From the NCBI GenBank assembly GCA_030680835.1, contig JAUXUD010000053.1, positions 100,879 through 164,878 of the forward strand: 64,000 nucleotides of DNA, given 5' to 3'. Below, in pieces: positions 53,233 through 63,217 of the stretch. The notes under the pieces were generated by a model that was not told where the DNA came from, made no database searches, and saw only the letters and a program-made list of their open reading frames with translations. The stretch's first letter is position 1. The number at the start of each line of letters is the position of its first letter. Made by a program: the position numbers and the translations under genes. Source of the DNA: Bacteroidota bacterium. GTDB taxonomy: Bacteria; Bacteroidota; Bacteroidia; UKL13-3.

Positions 53233-54864
53233 ATGCGTACAAAACATCCAACAGGGTTAAACTTTTTATTTTTTTCTGAATTGTGGGAACGATTCGGTTA
53301 TTATCTGATGATTGGAATTTTTCAATTGTATTTAACTGAATCTGTTGAAAAAGGTGGAATGGGCATGGACCGCAAAGAAGCAGCAGATATTTATGGAACT
53401 TTTATTGCATTTGTTTTTCTAACACCCTTTTTAGGGGGCTTATTGGCCGATCGGGTTTTAGGATATAAAAATTCTATTTTGATTGGAGGCGTTTTAATGG
53501 GATTGGGATATCTGGGACTTGCCTTGCCGGGCATGGGTCCTTTTTATTTTTCTCTTTTTTTGATTGTGTTGGGCAATGGATTTTTTAAACCCAATATCTC
53601 TACGCTATTAGGTAATTTATACAATGATCCAAAATATATAGCCCAAAAAGATTCAGGTTATAATATTTTTTATATGGGGATTAATATAGGTGCCTGTGTA
53701 TGTAATTTATTTGCAGCTTATATGCGAAACCGGTATGGCTGGGGTTATGCGTTTGCAACCGCCGGAATAGGTATGTTTATAGGCGTTACCACATTTCTGA
53801 TCGGTTTGCGTCATTACCGGCATGTTGATATTATGAAAGCAGTACAACCGGAAGACATGCCCCTTTTAAAAATATTGGGACAGGTGTTTCTTCCTGCTAT
53901 CGCTGTGGGAGCAGGTGCCTGGTTTTTCCCCGGAAATATTTTTGGTTCCGATAGCTCTGATGCATTTATATTTGCAACCATACCGGTAATTATTTTTTAT
54001 GCAGGATTGTATGTTAGGGCATCGGTTCAGGATAAACGACCTTTAGCAGCCTTGCTGAGTATATTTGCAGTTTCTATTATATTTTGGGCTGTATTTAAAC
54101 AAAACGGAACGGCACTCACAACATGGGCCCAATTTTATACCGACCGTGAAATGCCCGCGGTGATACAGCCTGCAGCCAGCAAACTTTATATGGCAGAAAA
54201 AATGCCTTATAAAACCGATTCAGTAATTGCCTACAACGATAAATTTCAGGTTATCAAAGAGGATGGTAAAGCGCAAAAAATATGGGATAAACCCGTGTAT
54301 TTTAAAAACCTGCCTCCCGAAAAATTGCCTCCCGAAGGTGCAAATGTATATTTATTCAATACAGAATTGTTTCAATCCATAAACCCATTTTGGGTAATTG
54401 TTCTGACACCCGTTGTAGTAGGATTTTTTGGATTGTTACGACGAAGAAAAATAGAAGTAAGCACTGCCTCTAAAGTTGCGTTTGGTTTGTTGATTTCTGC
54501 ACTCTCAACATTGGTGATGGCAGCAGCAGTTTATATTAGCAGCAATGGTGCCATTAAAGCCTCACCGCTGTGGTTAATATCCTGTTATGGGGTAATTACT
54601 GTGGGTGAATTATTTTTAAGCCCCATGGGTCTTTCACTGGTTTCTAAATTAAGTCCCAAACGAATTACCGCGTTAATGATGGGAGGTTGGTTTTTAGCAA
54701 CCTCATTGGGTAATAAACTTTCAGGCATATTGGCCACACTATGGGACGGTTATGAAAACAAAGCGAACTTCTTTTTTGTTAATTGTACATTACTGGGAGT
54801 TGCTGCAATTGGTATGTTTTTAATGCTTAAGTGGTTAAATGGAATATTAAAAGAACATTTGTAG
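53233..54864 (+). CDS. POT-family proton-coupled oligopeptide transporter
   Basis: 543 residues, ~12-14 membrane segments. The proton/peptide-coupling motif ExxERFxYY is present in FFSELWERFGYYLM near residue 20, together with GNGFFKPNISTLLGNLY (PTR2 signature 2) and SGYNIFYMGINIGA. A ~90-residue insertion between helices (ADREMPAVIQPA... EKLPPEGANVYLF region) is common in Bacteroidota members. Imports di- and tripeptides, which fits a species exporting many peptidases. Confidence 0.93.
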   Translation: MRTKHPTGLNFLFFSELWERFGYYLMIGIFQLYLTESVEKGGMGMDRKEAADIYGTFIAFVFLTPFLGGLLADRVLGYKNSILIGGVLMGLGYLGLALPGMGPFYFSLFLIVLGNGFFKPNISTLLGNLYNDPKYIAQKDSGYNIFYMGINIGACVCNLFAAYMRNRYGWGYAFATAGIGMFIGVTTFLIGLRHYRHVDIMKAVQPEDMPLLKILGQVFLPAIAVGAGAWFFPGNIFGSDSSDAFIFATIPVIIFYAGLYVRASVQDKRPLAALLSIFAVSIIFWAVFKQNGTALTTWAQFYTDREMPAVIQPAASKLYMAEKMPYKTDSVIAYNDKFQVIKEDGKAQKIWDKPVYFKNLPPEKLPPEGANVYLFNTELFQSINPFWVIVLTPVVVGFFGLLRRRKIEVSTASKVAFGLLISALSTLVMAAAVYISSNGAIKASPLWLISCYGVITVGELFLSPMGLSLVSKLSPKRITALMMGGWFLATSLGNKLSGILATLWDGYENKANFFFVNCTLLGVAAIGMFLMLKWLNGILKEHL

Positions 54865-54973
54865 GTATTTTTGTGTTAAAAAATAAAAAGACAACCCTTT
54901 TTCACAATGAACTGTCTATATTTTATAAAATTGTAGGATTTATGTGTGTGCAATTTCAAAATAACTGTTTAAA

Positions 54974-55003
54974 TTGCATAAATAATTTTTGGATTTACTT
55001 TTG
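54974..55003 (+). promoter_or_regulatory. clpC promoter
   Basis: -7 box TACTTTTG (54996-55003) matches TAnnTTTG; TTG (54974-54976) lies 19 bp upstream, the same spacing as for clpP. The clpC start is 30 bp downstream. Confidence 0.6.
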
Positions 55004-55033
55004 AACATCCTAAATTGAGAAAAATAAAATTGT

Positions 55034-57586
55034 ATGGAAGCGAAATTTTCACCTCGTGTAAAAGATGTAATTTCTTACAGCAGAGAAGAAGCGATCAGGT
55101 TGGGACATGATTACATCGGTACGGAACATTTACTTTTGGGTTTAATAAGGGAAGGTGATGGAAAAGCCCTGAAAACACTGAAAGCATTGGATGTTGACCA
55201 GCTTCGTCTTAAAAAAACGATAGAGGATAATATCCGCAGTTCTGCATCAAATAACACAAACTTTGTAAATATACCATTAACCAAACAAGCCGAAAAAGTA
55301 TTAAAAATAACCTACCTCGAAGCCAAAATATTTAAAACAGATATTATTGGAACAGAACATTTACTGCTGTCAATTTTGCGTGATGAAGACAATTTGGCGT
55401 CACAGATTTTAAGTCAGTATGGAATAACTTATGATATTTTTAAAGCAGGAGTAGAAAACAATTTAAGCGAGACAAAAAGCGAAATGCCGGCAGAAGAAGA
55501 TGAATTTTTTGGGCCAACCCCTGAAGAAAGAAAATCAGAGCCCCGCAAAGGAGACATTAAATCGAAAACACCTGTACTTGATAATTTTGGAAGAGACCTT
55601 ACCAAAGCAGGTGAAGAAGGAAAACTGGATCCCATTGTGGGTAGGGAAAAGGAAATTGAACGGGTTTCACAGATTCTTTCCCGCAGAAAGAAAAACAACC
55701 CGATTTTGATTGGTGAGCCGGGTGTTGGTAAAACTGCAATAGCCGAAGGTTTGGCATTGCGCATCATTCAACGAAAAGTTTCACGGGTATTGTTTAACAA
55801 GCGCATCGTGATGCTCGATCTGGCCAGTCTGGTTGCAGGTACCAAATACCGGGGTCAGTTTGAGGAACGCATGAAAGCGGTGATGAATGAACTGGAAAAA
55901 TCGCCGGATGTAATTTTGTTTATCGATGAAATTCATACCCTGGTGGGTGCAGGCGGAGCCAGCGGATCACTGGATGCTTCCAATATGTTTAAGCCCGCTT
56001 TGGCACGTGGCGAAATACAGTGTATTGGTGCTACTACCTTAAACGAATACCGTCAGTATATCGAAAAAGACGGTGCTTTGGAGCGCCGCTTTCAAATGGT
56101 TTTGGTTGAACCTGCAACTGCCGAAGAAAGTATTGAGATTTTAAATAATATTAAGGATAAATACGAAGCACATCACAGCGTTGATTATGATAAAGCAGCC
56201 ATTGATGCCTGTGTAAAAATGAGTAACCGTTATTTAACCGACAGGCATTTACCTGACAAAGCCATTGATGTATTGGATGAATCGGGTGCAAGGGTTCATT
56301 TACGGAATATCCATGTTCCGCCAAATATTCTTGAACTCGAAAAACAAATAGAAGAAATTAAGGTTGAAAAAAATAAAGTTGTTAAGAGTCAGAAATACGA
56401 AGAAGCTGCAAAATTAAGGGATAAAGAAAAACATCTGCTTGAACAGCTGGAATCGGAAAAAGTGCGATGGGAAGATGAAACCAAAACACAGCGTTATACT
56501 GTTACCGAAGATGATGTGGCGGAAGTAATCGCCATGATGACCGGTGTGCCAGTTAAACGCATTGCGCAAAGTGAAGGCGTGCGCTTGCTCAATATGGGCA
56601 ACGAACTGGCAGGTAAAGTAATCGGACAGGAAGAAGCGATTAAAAAATTAACCAAAGCCATTCAGCGTACAAGGGCCGGTTTAAAAAATCCGAACAAACC
56701 CATAGGCTCGTTTGTATTCCTGGGTCCAACCGGTGTAGGTAAAACCGAAATGGCCAAGGTGCTAGCCAAATATTTATTTGATACAGAGGAGGCATTGATT
56801 CGCATTGATATGAGTGAATATATGGAGAAGTTTGCCGTAAGCCGCTTGGTGGGCGCTCCTCCGGGATATATTGGTTATGAAGAAGGCGGGCAGCTTACTG
56901 AAAAAATTCGCAGAAAACCTTATGCGGTAGTATTGCTTGATGAAATTGAAAAAGCACATCCGGATGTTTTTAATATTTTACTGCAGGTGCTGGATGAAGG
57001 TTTTATAACAGACAGTCTGGGAAGAAAAGTGGATTTCAGAAACACCATCATTATCATGACTTCGAATCTGGGATCAAGACAGATAAAAGATTTTGGGGGA
57101 GGGGTTGGATTCACTACTCCAAGCAAATCCCTCGATGCGGATAAAAATACCAAGAGTGTAATTGAGACTGCATTAAAACGGTTCTTCTCTCCTGAGTTTT
57201 TGAACCGAATTGACGATGTGATTGTATTCTCTTCATTGGATAAATCATCCATCATTAAAATACTTGAAATTAACCTCGAAATATTGCTTAACCGCATTGA
57301 AGATTTGGGTTTCAAGGTGAAATTTTCAGATGCAGCAAAAGATTTTCTGGCAGATAAAGGTTTTGATCCGGATTTGGGAGCAAGGCCACTGGCACGCACC
57401 ATTCAAAAATTTGTGGAAGACCCGATTGCAGAAGAAATTTTGAAAATGGAAATGGGAGAGGGCGAAATGATAGAGATAGATTATGATAAAGAAGCGAATC
57501 CGGGTGAGTTAAAAATTACCACTGTGGCAAAAAAATCCCCACGCAAAAAGAAGGATGCCCCCACAACCGAGAAGCCTGAGTTATAA
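55034..57586 (+). CDS. clpC: ClpC-type AAA+ ATP-dependent Clp protease subunit
   Basis: 850 residues with full Hsp100 layout: an N-domain with two Clp repeats (~1-150); a first AAA+ with Walker A GEPGVGKT and [13 protein letters not shown]; a UVR-containing middle region ([14 protein letters not shown]); a second AAA+ with [11 protein letters not shown] and [13 protein letters not shown]; and a C-terminal domain. The UVR/middle motif identifies ClpC over ClpA or ClpB. It unfolds damaged or tagged proteins for ClpP. rlmH follows 26 bp later and is probably in the same transcript. Confidence 0.95.
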   Translation: MEAKFSPRVKDVISYSREEAIRLGHDYIGTEHLLLGLIREGDGKALKTLKALDVDQLRLKKTIEDNIRSSASNNTNFVNIPLTKQAEKVLKITYLEAKIFKTDIIGTEHLLLSILRDEDNLASQILSQYGITYDIFKAGVENNLSETKSEMPAEEDEFFGPTPEERKSEPRKGDIKSKTPVLDNFGRDLTKAGEEGKLDPIVGREKEIERVSQILSRRKKNNPILIGEPGVGKTAIAEGLALRIIQRKVSRVLFNKRIVMLDLASLVAGTKYRGQFEERMKAVMNELEKSPDVILFIDEIHTLVGAGGASGSLDASNMFKPALARGEIQCIGATTLNEYRQYIEKDGALERRFQMVLVEPATAEESIEILNNIKDKYEAHHSVDYDKAAIDACVKMSNRYLTDRHLPDKAIDVLDESGARVHLRNIHVPPNILELEKQIEEIKVEKNKVVKSQKYEEAAKLRDKEKHLLEQLESEKVRWEDETKTQRYTVTEDDVAEVIAMMTGVPVKRIAQSEGVRLLNMGNELAGKVIGQEEAIKKLTKAIQRTRAGLKNPNKPIGSFVFLGPTGVGKTEMAKVLAKYLFDTEEALIRIDMSEYMEKFAVSRLVGAPPGYIGYEEGGQLTEKIRRKPYAVVLLDEIEKAHPDVFNILLQVLDEGFITDSLGRKVDFRNTIIIMTSNLGSRQIKDFGGGVGFTTPSKSLDADKNTKSVIETALKRFFSPEFLNRIDDVIVFSSLDKSSIIKILEINLEILLNRIEDLGFKVKFSDAAKDFLADKGFDPDLGARPLARTIQKFVEDPIAEEILKMEMGEGEMIEIDYDKEANPGELKITTVAKKSPRKKKDAPTTEKPEL

Positions 57587-57587
57587 T

Positions 57588-57611
57588 CCTTCGACAGGCT
57601 CAGGATGACAT
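57588..57611. repeat. Short repeat-like sequence between clpC and rlmH
   Basis: CCTTCGACAGGCTCAGGATG occupies most of the intercistronic gap; its ends (ATCCT / AGGAT) are inverted. I have the impression this string recurs as an intergenic repeat in other genomes. Confidence 0.45.
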
Positions 57612-57612
57612 C

Positions 57613-58077
57613 ATGAATATCTCATTAATAAGGATAGGTAAACTACATCTCGATTTTGCCCAGGACGGGTTTTTAGAGTATCAAAAGCGATTGAAGCACT
57701 ATTGTAAGTTTAATGATGAATTGCTTTTGGTAAATAGTAAAAGCAAAGACCCGGAACAAATTAAAAAGGCAGAAGCCGAAGCGATTCTGAAAAAAATTAG
57801 CAGCAGTGATTACGTTGTTTTATTGGATGAAAAAGGCAAAAGTATAAACAGTATAAAATGGGCCCGGCAAATTGAGCAATTTCAAATCCAAAATACGAAT
57901 CTCGTTTTCGTAATTGGGGGAGCTTATGGCTTTGATGAAACGGTTTATAAAAGAGCCAATGCCATGTTATCATTTTCTGCATTCACGTTTTCGCATCAGT
58001 TGATGCCTTTGTTGTTTGGAGAGCAATTTTACCGGGCATTTACTATTATTAAGGGGGAGCCTTATCATCATTCATAG
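57613..58077 (+). CDS. rlmH: 23S rRNA pseudouridine-1915 N3-methyltransferase
   Basis: 154 residues of the SPOUT (trefoil-knot) family. Signatures are YVVLLDEKGK (near residue 70), LVFVIGGAYGF (SAM knot) and the C-terminal KGEPYHHS. It methylates N3 of pseudouridine 1915 in helix 69 of 23S rRNA in assembled 70S ribosomes. Length is normal for RlmH. Follows clpC closely on the same strand; a hairpin-rich region follows before the convergent lipoprotein gene. Confidence 0.95.
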   Translation: MNISLIRIGKLHLDFAQDGFLEYQKRLKHYCKFNDELLLVNSKSKDPEQIKKAEAEAILKKISSSDYVVLLDEKGKSINSIKWARQIEQFQIQNTNLVFVIGGAYGFDETVYKRANAMLSFSAFTFSHQLMPLLFGEQFYRAFTIIKGEPYHHS

Positions 58078-58083
58078 TTTTTT

Positions 58084-58174
58084 TAAAAACACATAGGTAC
58101 ATAGATGCACATAGGTTTCACAATAGAAAACTATGTGAAACCTTAATTCCTTTTTCTATCTATGTGTTTAAAAA
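58084..58174. terminator. Nested hairpins between convergent rlmH and lipoprotein gene
   Basis: Inner stem: AGGTTTCACAATAG (58113-58126) with CTATGTGAAACCT (58131-58143), one bulged A and an AAAA loop. Outer arms: AAACACATAG near 58087 with CTATGTGTTT near 58160, bordered by A and T runs. A plausible bidirectional terminator. Confidence 0.65.
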
Positions 58175-58177
58175 AAT

Positions 58178-58780
58178 TTAGATGTCATTCATAAAACCTC
58201 GTTGCTTCAGCTTATTAATCATTAATTTTAAATATTCTTTTACAGAATGTTCTAAATGATCCGCATTGTATTCTGTACTGGTATCACTCCAAACCAATTT
58301 CTCATCTGCAATAAAATATACCTGTGCCTTTATCTTAAATTTATTTTTGTGCCATGCATAAACCGGATTGTACATATAAGGTTCAATATGTAATCGATAA
58401 TCAGTATAAAAGTTTTTTTCGGTATTGGTTTCGTATGAATCTGTTGAGTCGCTAAGATAAAGTATCAAAGCATAATCGTAACCGTTCTGCAAAAGTTTTT
58501 GTTGTATCAAAGTACGGTTCGCTTCATTGATGGGTTCGCCTTTTAAAAATAAATAGGATTGCATGGATGGGCAGCTGCTGAGGCGTACCAGCTCATCCTG
58601 GGCAATCCTGCTGTTGATGCTGTTATTGCTTAATGTGAAGAAAATAAACCTGTGGGTTTTGGATTTTGGAATAGCGTGTTCCGGGTTCATCCAGTTTGTA
58701 TTTATATTGGTTTTACAGGCAGTAAAAACCATCAAAATCAATACAAACAACAGGCTTGTTAATTTATTATTTGAAATCAT
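58178..58780 (-). CDS. Lipoprotein of unknown function
   Basis: 200 residues. A lipoprotein signal peptide with lipobox VFTAC (Cys ~21) is followed by a ~180-residue domain: SKTHRFIFFTLSNNSINSRIAQDELVRL, GYDYALILYLSDST, YAWHKNKFKIKAQVYFIADEKLVWSDTSTEYN, a layout like DUF4136 or related envelope lipoproteins, but I cannot assign a family securely. It is the last gene of a three-gene run, 8 bp after murF-alr, so it is likely expressed with peptidoglycan-precursor enzymes. Confidence 0.7.
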   Translation of the reverse strand: MISNNKLTSLLFVLILMVFTACKTNINTNWMNPEHAIPKSKTHRFIFFTLSNNSINSRIAQDELVRLSSCPSMQSYLFLKGEPINEANRTLIQQKLLQNGYDYALILYLSDSTDSYETNTEKNFYTDYRLHIEPYMYNPVYAWHKNKFKIKAQVYFIADEKLVWSDTSTEYNADHLEHSVKEYLKLMINKLKQRGFMNDI

Positions 58781-58788
58781 GTATAATC

Positions 58789-61254
58789 CTATTCATCATA
58801 ATAAACTCTTTTTACCCTTTGCGAAATACCTGTTAAAATTTCGTAGGGAATGGTCCCAATTTGTGTTGCCAATTCGTTTAAATGCGGCTGTTCACCAAAT
58901 ACAATCACTTCATCGCCAACCTTGCAATCTATGCCACTGATATCAAGCATGGTCATATCCATACAGATGTTGCCAACAATGGCAGCTGGTTTGCCCTGAA
59001 CCATCATATAACCCATGCCGTTGCTGAGTTTACGGTCCAATCCATCGGCATAACCAATGGCAACAATGGCAATTTTACCTCCGTTTGTCAAATGTCCTTT
59101 TCGGCCATAACCAATACTTTCGGTGGCTCCAATATTTCGTATTTGTGAAACAACTGTTTTTAAAGTTCCAATTGCCTGCAGCTTTTCCTGAACCAATTGA
59201 GCAGGGTCAATACCATACAAACCAATTCCCAAACGAACCATATCGAAATGTGCATGCTTAAAACGGGTAATCCCGCCACTGTTCAAACAATGTTTTAAAA
59301 TCGGATAATCAAATTCAATGCAAAGCTGTTTGGCCATTTCTTCAAACATGTTTATCTGGCCGTGGGTGAAAGAATCCTGTGTTGAATCTTCGCTGGCAGC
59401 TAGGTGTGTGAAAACAGATTTAACTTTTACAGCAGGGTTTTGTTTAATGAGTTCCAGTAATTTTACCAGTTGATTTTGATCAAAACCCAATCGTTTCATA
59501 CCGGTATCCAGCTCAATGTGAATTCCTATTTCTTCACCATCGGCTGAGAGCAACAGACTCTCTAAAATTTCGAAATTATAAATCTCAGGTTCCAGGTTAT
59601 ATTTTATAATGGCATCAAAACTATTTGCCTCCGGGTTCATCACCATTACAGGTGTTTTTATGCCTGCCTTACGCAGGGTCACTCCTTCGTCGGCATAGGC
59701 TACTGTTAAATAATCAATGTGGTTAAATGCCAGTACTTTTGCTATTTCATAGCTGCCCGAACCATAGCTGAAAGCCTTTACCATGGCCATTATTTTTACC
59801 CCTGGGTTAAGTTGTGCCTTATAAACGTTTAAATTATTAACCAAAGCATTCAGGCTTATTTCAAAAACCGTTTGATGCACTTTTTTCTCAAGCCATTTGC
59901 TTATTTTTTCAAACTCAAAACTTCTTGCCCCTTTTAACAAAATAATTTCATTTTGAAATCCTATTGTTTGAGATTGGTTCAAAAATGTTTTGGTATCCGG
60001 GAAAAAATATTTTTCTGTTTGTTTAAATAGTTTTTTTTGGGAAGTAAGGGCCAAACCGATACCAATCATTTTGTCAATTTTCTTTTCCTCTAAACTCTTT
60101 GCTACGGCTTCATACAGCAGTTCATTACTTTTTCCGCTTTCCAGAATATCCGATAAAATTACAGTACGTTTATATCCTTCGGCATATTGTTTTAAAAAAT
60201 CAAGAGCAATGTTTAAAGAACCCAGATCGGCACTGTAGCTATCATTAATTAACAGGCAATTGTTATGCGCTTCTTTTAACTGCAGGCGCATGTCTAAAGC
60301 TTGCAGATCATGAAAACGCTTGTGTGTTTCTGCATCACTTATATTCAATAGCTTCAAAAAAGCCAGACAGGTACAGGCATTCCAAACAGAGGCTTCATCT
60401 GTGTACGGAATTTCAACCTTTGAATCCCCTGATATGATTCGCGTTCCGGATGCAATGGGTTCAACCCGTATGAAAAAATTAGCCTCGTTTTGCGTACGCG
60501 ACCAGCACAACAATTCACAGTTTGGGTTATCCTGTTTAAAATTTACAAATCCTTTATGAACCAAAACCTGTTCACTGCAATACAGTACTTTTTTACAATG
60601 GACAAAAAGTTTTAATTTTTCCCTGATTTTTTGTTCCTTGTTTTCAAATCCCTGATCGTGTGCATCGCCAATCAAGGTTAAAATTCCAAGGGTTGGCAAA
60701 ATCACCTGCTCCAGTTTTTCCATTTCATTGGGTTCAGAAATACCTGCTTCAAAAATTCCCAAATCGTGGTTTAACTGTATTTGCAGTACCGATAAGGGAA
60801 CACCTACCTGAGAATTATAACTTTTCGGATTCCGTACTATTTGAAAATGTTCTTTTAACAAATGACTTAGCCATTCTTTAACAATTGTTTTTCCGTTACT
60901 CCCGGTAATTCCAATTATAGGAATTTCAAACTGCCGGCGATGCAAACCTGCAATTTTTTGTAAAGTTGCGAGCCCATTGTCAACCAGTAAAATATTTGCC
61001 TGAGGTAAATTTTTGGCCCAGGCAATATCAAAATGATTGACCTCCGCAATAAAGTTTCTTACCCCTGATGCATAAACATCTTCCAGGTATTGGTGCCCGT
61101 CATTCCGGGTTCCCTTTATGGCGATAAACAAGGCATTTTCAACAAAAATAAGTTTACGTGAATCAATTAAAACATGCGATATTCTACCGGCAGGCTCAGG
61201 CATCTGAACCGGTGTTGCCTTTAGGATCAAAGCCAAATTTTGAAAGGTATACAT
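58789..61254 (-). CDS. Bifunctional MurF (UDP-MurNAc-tripeptide:D-Ala-D-Ala ligase) / alanine racemase
   Basis: 821 residues. Residues 1-~450 are MurF, with ATP loop GITGSNGKTIVKEW and the substrate region YNSQVGVPLSVLQ; it adds D-Ala-D-Ala to the cytoplasmic precursor. Residues ~455-821 are PLP-dependent alanine racemase: MVKAFSYGSG with the PLP lysine, TGMKRLGF, and ESIGYGRKGHL with the catalytic Tyr. The fusion couples D-Ala supply to ligation and is known in Bacteroidota. It starts 1 bp after the MFS gene's stop region and is followed 8 bp later by a lipoprotein gene. Confidence 0.95.
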   Translation of the reverse strand: MYTFQNLALILKATPVQMPEPAGRISHVLIDSRKLIFVENALFIAIKGTRNDGHQYLEDVYASGVRNFIAEVNHFDIAWAKNLPQANILLVDNGLATLQKIAGLHRRQFEIPIIGITGSNGKTIVKEWLSHLLKEHFQIVRNPKSYNSQVGVPLSVLQIQLNHDLGIFEAGISEPNEMEKLEQVILPTLGILTLIGDAHDQGFENKEQKIREKLKLFVHCKKVLYCSEQVLVHKGFVNFKQDNPNCELLCWSRTQNEANFFIRVEPIASGTRIISGDSKVEIPYTDEASVWNACTCLAFLKLLNISDAETHKRFHDLQALDMRLQLKEAHNNCLLINDSYSADLGSLNIALDFLKQYAEGYKRTVILSDILESGKSNELLYEAVAKSLEEKKIDKMIGIGLALTSQKKLFKQTEKYFFPDTKTFLNQSQTIGFQNEIILLKGARSFEFEKISKWLEKKVHQTVFEISLNALVNNLNVYKAQLNPGVKIMAMVKAFSYGSGSYEIAKVLAFNHIDYLTVAYADEGVTLRKAGIKTPVMVMNPEANSFDAIIKYNLEPEIYNFEILESLLLSADGEEIGIHIELDTGMKRLGFDQNQLVKLLELIKQNPAVKVKSVFTHLAASEDSTQDSFTHGQINMFEEMAKQLCIEFDYPILKHCLNSGGITRFKHAHFDMVRLGIGLYGIDPAQLVQEKLQAIGTLKTVVSQIRNIGATESIGYGRKGHLTNGGKIAIVAIGYADGLDRKLSNGMGYMMVQGKPAAIVGNICMDMTMLDISGIDCKVGDEVIVFGEQPHLNELATQIGTIPYEILTGISQRVKRVYYDE

Positions 61255-61255
61255 T

Positions 61256-62515
61256 TTATGGTGCTAACTTATTTTTATTGAAAATCAATGCAAGCGAGGA
61301 GATTCCTAAAAATATACTCATGATAAAAAATGCCCACACTACATTATTTCCAAAGGTAAAGAAGGGCAGTGAAAACAAAAAGATAAAAACACTCCGGCTA
61401 AAAACATTTGCCATGTTGAAAATACTGTTTACCCTTCCCATAATTTCGTTGGGGATATGGTTAAAAAAATAAGTGAGCCGCAATACGCGAATCCCTGCAT
61501 TGCTAAATCCCAGCAGGACACAAAATATATACAAAACGAGAACACTGCGTGCCAGAAAAAGCCACATAAACAAACCAGTTGCAAGCAGGGTAAGTACAAT
61601 AATGGATTGAACCGCATTGCTGTTTTTAAAAACCCGGTTCACAAATACACCTGCCCCCAATGCTCCCAATGCGTAAATAAGATCAGCAGCTGCAAATACG
61701 CTCCCATCTTCCTGCAAGTGGCGTTCAACATATATTGGCAACAATGAGTGAATGCTCACCAATAAAGTGGCGAAAACAGAATAGGAAAATAATCCAAAAA
61801 CAAGTAACTCAGGATGTACTTTTAAATAGCTGAAACCTGAGCGAATTCTTTTAAAAACGGAACCCAGTTCGGTGCTTACAATTTTAACCTGTGTATATTT
61901 AATTCCCCAAATTAATAAGGCGGCAATAAAATATGTTACCGCGTTCAGCATACATATTTCCCACACCTCCCAACGTTTTATTTCAAACGGAAACTGTATG
62001 GCAAAGCCTGCAATTTTTCCACTGCTTTTACTCACCCCTTCAATTAACAAAGCCGCAAAGGCTCCCGAAAAAATGGAGGTGCTTTGTCCTACAATTTCTA
62101 TCCATGAATTAATTTTCTGGTATTGGCTGGGCTCCGAAATTTCATGCACAAATGCATATAAAGTAGGGTAATGAATATTATAATTTAATAAGGTTATGCC
62201 AAATACGGATATGATTAATAAATTGGGAAGCGAATGATTGATATATCCGGAAAGGGCAATTGCGAAAATTAAAATCCCACAAATGAGATTTATTGCCAGA
62301 AAGTTTCCTTTTCTACTGAAACGGTCGACTAAAGTGCCTGCATAGAGTCCAAATACAAGAATAATTAAGGTAATAAAACCATAGGCCACAGTAAACATTC
62401 CGCTTTGCTGGGTTTTGGCAAAATACCATGGAATTGCCAGCATGCTCATGCCCTGCGCGAAGCCCGATATCGCATTGGCAGTAAAAAGCATAAACAAGGG
62501 TCGCCTGTTGGTCAC
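61256..62515 (-). CDS. MFS transporter
   Basis: 419 residues, 12 predicted membrane helices. The loop-2 motif GTLVDRFSRKGN is the classic MFS signature; RxxSIFNMANVFSRS near the C-terminus fits the MFS_3 (EntS-like exporter) branch. Probably an exporter, substrate unknown. It leads an operon with murF-alr and a lipoprotein, raising the possibility of an envelope-related substrate, though that is only context. Confidence 0.85.
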   Translation of the reverse strand: MTNRRPLFMLFTANAISGFAQGMSMLAIPWYFAKTQQSGMFTVAYGFITLIILVFGLYAGTLVDRFSRKGNFLAINLICGILIFAIALSGYINHSLPNLLIISVFGITLLNYNIHYPTLYAFVHEISEPSQYQKINSWIEIVGQSTSIFSGAFAALLIEGVSKSSGKIAGFAIQFPFEIKRWEVWEICMLNAVTYFIAALLIWGIKYTQVKIVSTELGSVFKRIRSGFSYLKVHPELLVFGLFSYSVFATLLVSIHSLLPIYVERHLQEDGSVFAAADLIYALGALGAGVFVNRVFKNSNAVQSIIVLTLLATGLFMWLFLARSVLVLYIFCVLLGFSNAGIRVLRLTYFFNHIPNEIMGRVNSIFNMANVFSRSVFIFLFSLPFFTFGNNVVWAFFIMSIFLGISSLALIFNKNKLAP

Positions 62516-62581
62516 GTTGTAAAGTACGGTTTACTTCGGCATTCTTTCAAATTTATTTACAGGAAATGTTAATTTTACAAA

Positions 62582-62665
62582 AATACGAAATACGAAATAC
62601 GAAATACGAATTACAAATGACGAGTGACGAATTACGAATGACGAGTTACGAATTAAGAATTAAAG
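62582..62665. repeat. Heptad-repeat island M
   Basis: Twelve units in phase: four identical AATACGA, then ATTACAA, ATGACGA, GTGACGA, ATTACGA, ATGACGA, GTTACGA, ATTAAGA, ATTAAAG. Lies between the divergent MFS and recX genes, ending 32 bp before recX. Confidence 0.9.
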
Positions 62666-62696
62666 AATACTGATAATCGTTTACTGATATAAGACA

Positions 62697-63167
62697 ATGG
62701 GGGAAAAAAAATATTATAGCAAATCTGAAGTACTGATAAAGGCAGCTAATTATTGTGCGTATCAGGAACGCTGTCATCAGGAGGTGCTTGCAAAACTTGC
62801 TGAATTGGGAGTTTATGGGATGGATGCAGATATGATGCTATTGAAATTAATTGAGGACAATTACGTTAATGAGGAACGTTTTGCCAAAGCATTTGCGGGT
62901 GGAAAATTCAGGGTAAAACAATGGGGTCGGCTTAGAATAAAACGTGAACTGAAAATGCGTGGGATCTCAGATTATTGCATTGAAGAGGCATTGAAAGAAA
63001 TAGACGAAATGGATTATATCAATACACTTAAAAAGTGTGTGGCAGTAAAATATAAATCTGTTAAAGCCATAAATGATTTGCAGCGAAAGCACAAAACGGT
63101 TCAATACCTGCTAACAAGAGGCTTTGAGAGTGATTTAATCTGGAAATGCTTGAATGATAAGGATTAG
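62697..63167 (+). CDS. recX: RecX-family regulatory protein
   Basis: 156 residues of the helical three-repeat RecX family, which inhibits RecA filaments. Seen: AANYCAYQERCHQEVLAKLAELG (first repeat), IEDNYVNEERFAKAFAGGKFRVKQWGRLRIKRELKMRGIS (second repeat with the characteristic N-E-x-R-F-A), split here for description, and YLLTRGFESDLIWKCL (third). recA is not adjacent. Start at ATG 62697. Confidence 0.88.
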   Translation: MGEKKYYSKSEVLIKAANYCAYQERCHQEVLAKLAELGVYGMDADMMLLKLIEDNYVNEERFAKAFAGGKFRVKQWGRLRIKRELKMRGISDYCIEEALKEIDEMDYINTLKKCVAVKYKSVKAINDLQRKHKTVQYLLTRGFESDLIWKCLNDKD

Positions 63168-63188
63168 AATTATTATCAAAATTTAGTT

Positions 63189-63196
63189 TAACTTTG
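63189..63196 (+). promoter_or_regulatory. Promoter -7 box of the nfu gene
   Basis: TAACTTTG matches TAnnTTTG, 21 bp before the start codon. Confidence 0.5.
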
Positions 63197-63217
63197 TAGA
63201 TTAATTCTAAATAAGAG

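Noticed and set aside
56920..57402. 160-codon minus-strand frame inside clpC
   Set aside because: Serine-rich antisense shadow of the second AAA+ domain; no homology pattern.
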